DNA from: Phycisphaeraceae bacterium
Lineage (GTDB): Bacteria > Planctomycetota > Phycisphaerae > Phycisphaerales > UBA1924
Reading direction: 5' to 3'
Assembly: GCA_019636565.1 (NCBI GenBank)
Contig: JAHBXG010000004.1
Location: forward strand, 1 to 36,948
Length of the DNA: 36,948 bases
The stretch's first letter is position 1. Every line of letters begins with the position of its first letter. A program made the position numbers and the translations under genes. Below, one piece after another: positions 24,614 to 32,145 of this stretch. The notes under the pieces were generated by a model. The model ran no database searches, had not been told where the DNA came from, and saw only the letters and a list, made by a program, of their open reading frames with translations.

Positions 24614-25282
24614 TCATTGCGGGGCCGCCGGTATCTGCAATACCTGTCCGGGACGGAGATCCTCGGGCTTGTTCAGCACATTGCGATTCGCCGCGAGAAT
24701 GAAATCGACCCGTCGAATCGTGCCGTAGTACCTCTGTGATATTCCCGTCAAGGTGTCGCCCCGAACCACGGTGTGCGTTCGTGCGGCACCCGGTGATGTA
24801 TTGTCGTTTGGCGGGGGCGGCGATTGCGTTGTCGGCTTGCCTTGGATGTTGGAGGGATCGCGCGGAATCCGGATGACTCTGCCCGCCCGGATCCGGGTCG
24901 GGTCCACGAGTGGATTGGCATTCGCGATCAGATCCGCTTTGCCCCGGCTTCCGAAAAACTTGTACGCGATGGACGCGAACGTCTCCCCCGGCTGGACGGT
25001 GTAATCGTCGAACTCGGGAGCAACCACGCCCCCGGAAACGCCTCGCGTAGGCGGGCGCGCACTGGCGGGCCGTTCAGCGGGCTTGACTGCCGAAGGATCC
25101 GCAACCACCGCCGGCAGGGTGGGTCGCCGCGTCGATTCCTCGACCGGCTGGCTGGAGCGAGGACTGTCAGCGGCGGCGAAACTGATCTTGCCTTCGGTGG
25201 GCGTCCAAAGCCAGAAAACGATGATCCAGACAATCACCAGACTGAGCAGCCCCGCTGCGATTTTTCCGCCGTGGTGATCCAC
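24614..25282 (-). CDS. membrane-anchored protein with two LysM domains
   Basis: 222 residues from GTG 25282, supported by GGAGG 6 bases upstream. Residues 8-26 are a single membrane segment after a short N-terminus, so the rest should face the periplasm. A Pro/Ala/Ser-rich linker (about 40-90) leads to LysM 1 (about 93-140, DYTVQPGETFASIAYKFFGS) and LysM 2 (about 169-218, THTVVRGDTLTGISQRYYG), joined by another Pro-rich linker. LysM binds N-acetylglucosamine polymers, so a peptidoglycan-contacting role is likely. No catalytic domain is attached. It lies 62 bases after secDF and 25 before the FAD oxidoreductase. Confidence 0.9.
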   Translation of the reverse strand: MDHHGGKIAAGLLSLVIVWIIVFWLWTPTEGKISFAAADSPRSSQPVEESTRRPTLPAVVADPSAVKPAERPASARPPTRGVSGGVVAPEFDDYTVQPGETFASIAYKFFGSRGKADLIANANPLVDPTRIRAGRVIRIPRDPSNIQGKPTTQSPPPPNDNTSPGAARTHTVVRGDTLTGISQRYYGTIRRVDFILAANRNVLNKPEDLRPGQVLQIPAAPQ

Positions 25283-25288
25283 GTTCGG

Positions 25289-25309
25289 CCTCCGGGGGCG
25301 CTCTGCCCC
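25289..25309 (-). promoter_or_regulatory. hairpin abutting the LysM gene ribosome site
   Basis: GGGGC (25295-25299) pairs with GCCCC (25305-25309) around a 5-base loop. On the minus strand the stem ends one base before the GGAGG (25293-25289) that serves GTG 25282. The structure could dampen or tune translation, or be a chance GC-rich stem. Confidence 0.3.
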
Positions 25310-25344
25310 TACGCCTTTCCCCAGCCCTCCGCGTCACGCGACAT

Positions 25345-28300
25345 TCAGCGGGCGGCCAGCGCCGTCCCGCGGACGGGCTGCACTTGCTCATCGGCTTTCC
25401 GGCGCTTGCCGGACCAGACGAGCGGGGCGGCAACGCCGACCGACGAATAGGTGCCGACGATCAGGCCGATTGTGAGCGCGAAGGCGAAGGACCGCATTCC
25501 CTCGCCTCCCATGACGTATAGGGCGACGCATGAAAAGAGCGTGGTGCCGCCGGTGATCACGGTTCGGCTCAAGGTGTGATTGACGGCGGTATTAATCATG
25601 TCGTAATCCGCCTCGGCACTCTTGCCTTTGGTCTCGCGGATGCGGTCCATGATCACGATGGTGTCATTGAGCGAATAGCCGGCGATCGTCAGCAAGGCCG
25701 CGATCATGTTCAGGTCGATGCGGAAGGGGAGAATACCCAGCGCTTGGGCGATGGGTTCGGTTGTCGAATTCTGGTAGAGCAATTGGGAGAGCGCCAGACA
25801 TGACACGACGACCACCACATCGTGCACGAGGGCGATAAGAGCCGCGGCCGAGAACCGGAGGCTCTTGAACCGGATCCAGATGTAGATGGAGATCAAGACG
25901 AAACTCAGCGTCGTCGCAACGATGGCCTGGGCGCGGAAGGATTCCGCGATTGCCGGGCTGAAGATGACGACGCTGGCCGGGATCTGCGCCTGGGTCAAGG
26001 CGGTGGCAACGAGTTGCCATTCTCGCGCCGCCAATTGTTCGGTCCAGCGCGTTTCACTATCAAAGACCTTGAGATTGTCGTCGTAAACAACCACGACCGC
26101 TGACTTGACGGCCGCGGCGGTGCCCGCCGTCACAATGATGCTGCGCTTGCGCCCGAGCGTGTCGGCGAAGTCGGACCCACTCCGCGAGGATTCCAGCCGC
26201 TGCTGCAGCGTCGCGAGGGGAACGGGCGGGGTGATGTTGTCCAGAACGATCGCAACGCCGCCGATCGAGTCGCCGACATTCCTGGCAGGCTCAAGGGTCG
26301 CGCCGATATTCGTTCCCAGGTCGCCCGTGGTCACGCGATGGACCGGCGCGTTCGAGGCGTCCGCGTCCGAATCGCGGAACCTCAGCGCGGGCTGCTGCTC
26401 CATGACATCTGTAAAATTGTCGACGAGCGCTTCCAAAATCTGATCGCTCTTGGTCGCGATGGTCTTGACCGTGAATCGCCAACTCGTCACGCCGTCCCGC
26501 TCAGGATCGATCGGGAGGACTTCCGCGTTGATGAGTTCGCGCAACGGGCTGTCTGCGGGTGCGCCGTTTGCGATGACGTCCAGTCGCTTTTTTACCTCGC
26601 TGCGCTCGAGCGTGACGTGCTGATCAGAACCGGGAGCAGTGGGTTTGAATTCCAGAGTGACGGCGGTGCCGCCCCGGAACTCGTTGTCGAGCATGTCGCG
26701 TCCCTGAAAGAACACGAAACCGAGCCCGATGATCACGTACGCCGCCGAGAAAGCGAAGAAGAAGGGGCGAAGGCGGAGCCAATCCACGTTCGGAGTGAGG
26801 GCCCGCTGCAGGGCGGGAACCGCCAGCGGCAGCATGTTGACACGCTTCCAGCCCCAACCGAGCAGGATTCCGAAAAGGATTCTGCTGAAAACCAGGGCGC
26901 AGAAGAGCGTCGAAACGACGCCGATGCCCATGGTGATCGCAAACCCTCGAATCTCCTGCGTGCCGGTGTAGGCAAGGACAATGCAGACGATGAGGTTGGT
27001 TACGTTGCCGTCAACGATTGAACTGAGGGCCTTGTCGAAACCGATGCGAACCGCGGTCTTTGTATCCGCTCCGCGCAGAATCTCTTCACGGATGCGTTCG
27101 TAGATCAAAACGTTGGAATCGACCGCCATGCCAAAGGTCAAAATAATCGCGGCAATCCCCGGCATGCTGAATGCCGCGTGATTCATCGCGAGTGCACCGA
27201 GAATGAGTATCGCGTTTGCGCAGAGCGCGATAACAGATACAACGCCGGCGCCGAAGTAGTACACCACCATGAATGAGGAAATCACGATGATCGAGACGAT
27301 GCCTGCTTTGAAGCCTTTGAGCAGATTGTCCGCGCCCAACTGGGGTCCAACCGAACTGATGCTGATCGGCTCCGGGCTCAACTTGGCCTGGAGCGATCCT
27401 GCCGCGAGAACGCGGATGATGTAGCGCCGTTCATCGGCGCTGAATTCGCCGGTGATCTGGCCGCTCTTGCTGATCGCAGAGTTCAGCGTCGGAGCCGTGT
27501 ACACCTCGTTGTCGAGAAGCACGGCCATGCGCTCGCCGACGTGATCCTTGGTCAGTTCGCCGAGTCGGGTCGCGCCCGGCGCGTCCATCACAAAGTCGAT
27601 CGCCGGCACACCGCGGGCATCGCGGCCTTCCTGTGCGCGCGAGACGCTCCATTCGCCGTCCGCCTTCGTCAGGCGGCTGCCCTTGATATCCCACACGAGC
27701 ATGTAGTACTGGCCCTGGTATTCCTCGACGATGTAATTGCGATCACGGAAAAACGCAGCCGGATTTGCCTCGAGAAACTGCAAATCCTGCTTGGAGTGAT
27801 ACCAGCCGTCGATCTGATTAATCCGCGCCCACATCGCCTCCGGAGGCTTCGCGGCACGTGGGCCCTTCGTTCGCAATTCTTCACGGAGTGGTTCTTCGTC
27901 CGGCCTGCGACCGGGATCCACAGTGATGCGGAAGCTCAGAACGCCGGCGCCCTGGAGCATGCGTACCAGGTCCTGCGGATCATCGAGCGTTGTGCGCTTC
28001 TTGGCGTAGTTGCCATACGCCGCGAGAACGGTGTCGAGTTGCTCCTTCGCGTCGGGGTACGACTCGCGGATTCGCTGAAGCGCGTGCTCCCGCGCGCTGG
28101 GTAATTGAATGCGCTGCCCGTTCTTGTCTTCGATGCTGCGCTTGCGGTCGGAGAGCGTGAGAGCCTGCCTGATCTCGGCCGGGGGAAGCACCGTCGCGAG
28201 TGCCGCTTTCGTTGCGTCTTCGATCTTTATTTCGGCCTCGCCCGCCTTGTCGACCAGGATGTCGATTTCCGAAACTGGGGCGTTTGCCTCCTTCGCCTTG

Positions 28301-28803
28301 GCGATTTCGCTCCGGAAGAGTGCCGCCTGATCCGATTCCGCGACCAATCGGTCCAGCGCGGCCTTTCGCTTCTCGTTGCCGTCCGCCATTTCAGCGATGC
28401 GTTTGGTTCTCGCTTCGCCCTGCAGCGTCAGCAGTTCGGCAATCCGCTCGCGTGAGAGGCTGTTTCGACCCAGTCTCCGGAGTTGCTCCTCGAACTTCGC
28501 CTTGAGTTCCTTGACCTCGGCGCGGGGCAGCGGCATCGAAATCTCGATGCGGTCGCGCCCCTGACTGACCATCGAGATCTCCATCAACCCGTCGGGGTCG
28601 ACGCGATTCTTCAGAACTTCGATGGTGTCGGCGACGACTTTTTTGGCGTCCTCGTCTTGTCCGATCTCGACCTGATAGATCAGCGTCACGCCGCCCGCGA
28701 GGTCTTTGCCCAATCGCAGCCGCTCTGCGGGAGGGAAAATCTGCCACGCGAAGAAGAGAATGATCGCCAAGACGATGCAGAAGTTTCTGTAGAGTTTGCC
28801 CAT
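25345..28803 (-). CDS. secDF: fused protein-export membrane protein SecDF with large periplasmic insertion
   Basis: 1152 residues. SecD and SecF are joined in one chain; this pair uses the proton gradient to pull exported proteins through SecYEG. The SecD half (to about residue 660) starts with a membrane segment and DLAGGVTLIYQVE, has KNRVDPDGL, then SVGPQLGADNLLKGF and GMAVDSNVLIYERIREEI in the membrane bundle. The SecF half starts near 680 with a new membrane segment and NEFRGGTAVTLEF, ending with GYSLNDTIVIMDRIRE and further helices. Between the first periplasmic strands (MPLPRAEVKE, about 90) and GVLSFRITVD (about 287) lie about 170 charged residues not present in E. coli SecD. The start is ATG 28803, 69 bases after yajC. 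Confidence 0.96.
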   Translation of the reverse strand: MGKLYRNFCIVLAIILFFAWQIFPPAERLRLGKDLAGGVTLIYQVEIGQDEDAKKVVADTIEVLKNRVDPDGLMEISMVSQGRDRIEISMPLPRAEVKELKAKFEEQLRRLGRNSLSRERIAELLTLQGEARTKRIAEMADGNEKRKAALDRLVAESDQAALFRSEIAKAKEANAPVSEIDILVDKAGEAEIKIEDATKAALATVLPPAEIRQALTLSDRKRSIEDKNGQRIQLPSAREHALQRIRESYPDAKEQLDTVLAAYGNYAKKRTTLDDPQDLVRMLQGAGVLSFRITVDPGRRPDEEPLREELRTKGPRAAKPPEAMWARINQIDGWYHSKQDLQFLEANPAAFFRDRNYIVEEYQGQYYMLVWDIKGSRLTKADGEWSVSRAQEGRDARGVPAIDFVMDAPGATRLGELTKDHVGERMAVLLDNEVYTAPTLNSAISKSGQITGEFSADERRYIIRVLAAGSLQAKLSPEPISISSVGPQLGADNLLKGFKAGIVSIIVISSFMVVYYFGAGVVSVIALCANAILILGALAMNHAAFSMPGIAAIILTFGMAVDSNVLIYERIREEILRGADTKTAVRIGFDKALSSIVDGNVTNLIVCIVLAYTGTQEIRGFAITMGIGVVSTLFCALVFSRILFGILLGWGWKRVNMLPLAVPALQRALTPNVDWLRLRPFFFAFSAAYVIIGLGFVFFQGRDMLDNEFRGGTAVTLEFKPTAPGSDQHVTLERSEVKKRLDVIANGAPADSPLRELINAEVLPIDPERDGVTSWRFTVKTIATKSDQILEALVDNFTDVMEQQPALRFRDSDADASNAPVHRVTTGDLGTNIGATLEPARNVGDSIGGVAIVLDNITPPVPLATLQQRLESSRSGSDFADTLGRKRSIIVTAGTAAAVKSAVVVVYDDNLKVFDSETRWTEQLAAREWQLVATALTQAQIPASVVIFSPAIAESFRAQAIVATTLSFVLISIYIWIRFKSLRFSAAALIALVHDVVVVVSCLALSQLLYQNSTTEPIAQALGILPFRIDLNMIAALLTIAGYSLNDTIVIMDRIRETKGKSAEADYDMINTAVNHTLSRTVITGGTTLFSCVALYVMGGEGMRSFAFALTIGLIVGTYSSVGVAAPLVWSGKRRKADEQVQPVRGTALAAR

Positions 28804-28872
28804 GCCAATCCCGAATTCGATTCTGAAGATCGCCGGACCAGGCCCGACGATCGAGTTTGAGTGAACAGCGGT

Positions 28873-29412
28873 TTATCGCGTGCCGGCGCCGACCGCGGCG
28901 GGCTTGGATTCGAGCGACGATTCGGCCTTCGAATCTTTCGACTTGAGGATGCCTTGTACGGCGGACTTTGCGAAGCGAATCTTGCCCTCTTCCATCCGCA
29001 CCACCACTTCGTCGTCCCGGATTTCCGTGACGACGCCGATGATCCCGCCGAGCATCTGAACAGTGTCCCCCTTACGAAGCGACGAATTCATGTCCTGGCG
29101 TTTCTTCTTTTCTTTGCGGCTGCCGTTCCAGGTCGTGAAAATGATGAGCAGCAGCATTCCGCCCATCAGATATAAAAACATCGGGTCGAACGCCGGCTTG
29201 GCGGCGCCGCCGACGGGCGAGCCGGTACCGGCCGGCTGAAGCGTTTGTCCCTCGATGGGGGCGGTTTTGGAGGCGGTGGGGATTCCCAGCGGCACCAGCG
29301 CCTGATTGCCAGACGGGGCAGCCGAAGTTGCCGGAGCCGCTCCCGCGGTCGCGCCAGTTTGGCCGCTTTGGGCGAGAATGTGGATCGAGAACGGCTGCGT
29401 TTGCATTACCAT
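28873..29412 (-). CDS. yajC: preprotein translocase subunit YajC
   Basis: A single-span inner-membrane partner of SecDF. 179 residues from ATG 29412, chosen because GGAG stands 4 bases upstream; ATG 29406 is also possible. The membrane segment is at about 78-94 (FLYLMGGMLLLIIFTTW), followed by the basic RKEKKKRQDM and the conserved cytoplasmic core SLRKGDTVQMLGGIIGVV, then VVVRMEEGKIRFAKSAV. An N-terminal Ala/Pro/Thr/Gly-rich extension of about 70 residues is longer than in E. coli (110 residues in all), and the C-terminus is extended too. The order tgt-yajC-secDF is widespread and supports the call. Confidence 0.95.
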   Translation of the reverse strand: MVMQTQPFSIHILAQSGQTGATAGAAPATSAAPSGNQALVPLGIPTASKTAPIEGQTLQPAGTGSPVGGAAKPAFDPMFLYLMGGMLLLIIFTTWNGSRKEKKKRQDMNSSLRKGDTVQMLGGIIGVVTEIRDDEVVVRMEEGKIRFAKSAVQGILKSKDSKAESSLESKPAAVGAGTR

Positions 29413-29591
29413 CAAACTCCAAACTTGTGCCGCGGGCAGGGGGCGCGAATCCCGCCGAAAACCGCCCGAACAGGGAACTGCAAGGGTAGCCGGACAAAAC
29501 ACAATTGTCGGCCCTCCCAAACTCTCGAATCTCAACGAAGCTATCGCCGAGCCCCATGATCGGTTCGCTTCCACTCGCTCCAAAAGCGCTT

Positions 29592-30848
29592 TCAATGGGC
29601 CGCGGGGTTCTCGGGCACTCTTGAGGTGGCGACGGGCCAGCGTCGCTCAAACCCTTCCCAATCGTCAGTTCCGATCGTTTCACGAAGGTCCGCCATGAAC
29701 CGCTGGAAATGCCTGAGATTGTGAAGCGTCACCAGAATAGGGCCCAGCATCTCGTCCGCCATGAAAAGGTGGCGCAAGTATCCCCGGGAGAAAGTACCCC
29801 CCTCGCTCGTTCGGCACGCCACGCAGTCGCACGCGGCCTCGATTGGTAGCGGATCTTCCGCGAATTTCGCATTCCTCAGGCGCAGTTGTCCGCCCGCAGT
29901 GAACGCGTTGGCATTGCGTCCGTTTCGGGTCGGAAGCACGCAATCGAACATGTCCACCCCGGCTCGCACGGCCTGATAGAGATCCCGCTCGTAGCCGACA
30001 CCCATCAGATAGCGAGGTTTTGAATCGGGCAGCAGGGGCGCAGTGAACCGCACGATTTTTTCGATGTCCTCGGCGCTCTCGCCGACCGCAACCCCCCCGA
30101 TTGCAAAGCCCGGACAGTCAAGCGCGCCGATCCGCTCGGCGGACCACCTTCGACGCTCGAGATCGGTCCCACCCTGCACGATTCCGAAAAGACCCTGATC
30201 GTGTTTTCGCTGATGTGCTTTGATGCACCGCTCCAGCCAGCGGATAGTCCGCTCATTGGCAATATCAAGTCGGGCGATGTGGTCGTAGTCACGATTCTTT
30301 TTGCCGCGCCCGGAGCTCGGCCCCGTGTCGCGCTTCACCGCGGAGGCAAGCCGCTGCTGGCTCGGACGCTCCACGCGCGGATCGATCGACGGCGGACAGT
30401 CGTCAAGCGCCATCAAGATGTCGGGGCCGAGCAGATTTTGTACTTCTACCGCACGCTCGGGTGTCAGTCGCACCGTGCTTCCATCCACAATCGATTTGAA
30501 GGTCACACCATCGTCATCGACGGTGTTCGTTTCGCTCAGGCTGTATGCCTGATATCCGCCCGAATCGGTCAGGATCGGTCGGTGCCAGTTCATGAACCGG
30601 TGGACACCGCCCATCTTGGAAACCAGTGCCGGCCCCGGGCGCAGGAGCAGGTGATAGGTGTTGTTCAGGAGGATTTCCGCGCCGGTCGCCTCGACCTGCG
30701 CCGGAAGAATGCCCTTGACGGTCCCCTTGGTGCCGACCGGCATGAACGCAGGTGTCTGGAAGGTCCCGTGTGGCGTCGTGACAATCCCCGCGCGTGCACC
30801 GCACACTTTGGATTTCGCCCGGATTTCGAAGTCGATCGGTCCGCTCAT
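29592..30848 (-). CDS. tgt: tRNA-guanine transglycosylase with an insertion
   Basis: Exchanges guanine 34 of GUN-anticodon tRNAs for preQ1 on the way to queuosine. 418 residues against about 375-390 usual. The catalytic Asp95 is in LTDSGGYQAYSL and the nucleophile Asp302 in GVDMFDCVLPTRNGRN. The zinc site is Cys340, Cys342, Cys345 (CDCVAC) and His376. The bacterial base-pocket words DDCPP and GGVAVGES are near normal, which suggests preQ1 rather than queuine, although Leu in GGLAVGE is Val here. About 33 extra residues, rich in Arg, Lys and Asp, sit between DDCPP and ERTIRWLERC (about 152-198), with a further short insertion by the zinc site. It starts at ATG 30848, 179 bases before yajC. Confidence 0.95.
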   Translation of the reverse strand: MSGPIDFEIRAKSKVCGARAGIVTTPHGTFQTPAFMPVGTKGTVKGILPAQVEATGAEILLNNTYHLLLRPGPALVSKMGGVHRFMNWHRPILTDSGGYQAYSLSETNTVDDDGVTFKSIVDGSTVRLTPERAVEVQNLLGPDILMALDDCPPSIDPRVERPSQQRLASAVKRDTGPSSGRGKKNRDYDHIARLDIANERTIRWLERCIKAHQRKHDQGLFGIVQGGTDLERRRWSAERIGALDCPGFAIGGVAVGESAEDIEKIVRFTAPLLPDSKPRYLMGVGYERDLYQAVRAGVDMFDCVLPTRNGRNANAFTAGGQLRLRNAKFAEDPLPIEAACDCVACRTSEGGTFSRGYLRHLFMADEMLGPILVTLHNLRHFQRFMADLRETIGTDDWEGFERRWPVATSRVPENPAAH

Positions 30849-30887
30849 CGCCAGATCATTGCCGCAGCGGAAGCCAGGGGGCGAGTA

Positions 30888-31982
30888 TCAACCCCCGCTG
30901 CCCCGAAGTCGTTCAGTGTCGCGAGCGAGGATGCGGCGTTCCTTTTCGTTCAGGCTTGCCACGCCCTGGGTGCGAACCTTTGCGAGGATTCGGTCCACTT
31001 CTTCGACCGAATCCCCGTTTCCGCGAAGCCAGCCCCAGCCGCCCCCACCACGCGCGGTACCGGCCTTCGCTGGCTTGCGAGAGTCGCTGAAGACGTCGAA
31101 GAAATCCCGCAGCAGGTGCGAATTGCGAATAAAGAAGTATCCGGCGATCGCACCGCCAAGATGCGCCGCTTCGCCTCCGGCGTTCTTGGCGCCCATCAGA
31201 AGGTTGATGGTCGCCAGCGCGACGAATCCGTAGGCAAATGTGCGCATCTTGAGCGCGATGGGAGGAAAGATAAGTTGGACCACCGTGTCCGGCTCGATCT
31301 TGGCGCACGCCATGATCACGCCGAAGACACCCGCCGAAGCCCCGATGAGCGGCGTGGTCGTCATATGAAACAGCAGGCCGGGCACCGCAGAGATTCCCAT
31401 GGAATATGCGATGAATCCAAGCAGGTTAAGCAGCAGGAAGAGGAACCCGCCAAAGATGCCCGTGACGAGATAAAAAGCCAAATACCGCTGCCCACCGAGA
31501 TAACGCTCTACGGTCGGCCCGAAAACGTACAGCCCGAGCATGTTGAAAAATAAGTGCATGACGTTTGCATGCAGAAATTGAAACGTCACAAACCGCCAGA
31601 CCTGTCCCGCGAGAATCGTGGCTGTCGAAAAGTGCCCCCACCCTTCCAGCGGCGGTTGCACCGTGTAAAACGCCCGACCCACTTTCTGTCCCGTGTCGGG
31701 GTCGACCAAGTCGCGCATGAGTTTCGTGCCGGCTGTTGTCACCGCAGCGCGGCTCGCTGTCGCGCCGTTGGGTAAGAAGTACTCACGCGCTACATCCGCG
31801 CCGGGCGGGCCGTCAACGCCTATCAAGAGTGGAACGCCCGGACGCATCCAGAACGCCCCGATGACGAAGACCGCAACGTTTATCGCGATGATCCACGTGT
31901 TCACCGACCAGAATCGGAGGCGGCCGAACACCGCGTTGGTTCGCTCGGGTTCCCATGCGTATTGACGATCGGCCAGGCCCAT
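30888..31982 (-). CDS. rhomboid-family intramembrane serine protease
   Basis: 364 residues. Several membrane segments; the catalytic dyad is Ser216 in GASAGVFG and His274 in EAAHLGGAIAGY. The H-A-N-V-x-H-L-x-x-N-M motif of the family is FLHANVMHLFFNML. A long loop (about 55-120) follows the first membrane helix, and the cytoplasmic C-terminus (about 295-364) is Gly-rich and then helical and charged. ATG 31982 has GAGGA 4 bases upstream. The substrate is unknown. It lies between addA and tgt on the same strand, with 39 bases to tgt and 163 bases from addA. That upstream gap shows only a weak 5-base stem (32004-32016). Confidence 0.93.
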   Translation of the reverse strand: MGLADRQYAWEPERTNAVFGRLRFWSVNTWIIAINVAVFVIGAFWMRPGVPLLIGVDGPPGADVAREYFLPNGATASRAAVTTAGTKLMRDLVDPDTGQKVGRAFYTVQPPLEGWGHFSTATILAGQVWRFVTFQFLHANVMHLFFNMLGLYVFGPTVERYLGGQRYLAFYLVTGIFGGFLFLLLNLLGFIAYSMGISAVPGLLFHMTTTPLIGASAGVFGVIMACAKIEPDTVVQLIFPPIALKMRTFAYGFVALATINLLMGAKNAGGEAAHLGGAIAGYFFIRNSHLLRDFFDVFSDSRKPAKAGTARGGGGWGWLRGNGDSVEEVDRILAKVRTQGVASLNEKERRILARDTERLRGSGG

Positions 31983-32145
31983 CCAGTCCTCGATTTCTGA
32001 CGCCCCTCCAAGAGGGAAGCGATTCGGGGGAAGAGTTCAAAAAGGCGTTCAGCGCCGCACCACGGCCGAAGAACTTCCATCCGACTCTATCGGCTTTCAA
32101 CCCTCCGAGTTCTGACCCGGCAATTTTCCCTGCTTATCCCCTCAA

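Noticed and set aside
29490..29511. Imperfect repeat CCGGACAA / TTGTCGG upstream of yajC
   Set aside because: Arms need a bulge and are short; no promoter hexamers are clearly aligned with it, so not listed as a site.
30201..31553. 450-codon open frame on + across tgt and rhomboid
   Set aside because: Covers two real genes in antisense; Arg/His-rich translation without motifs.
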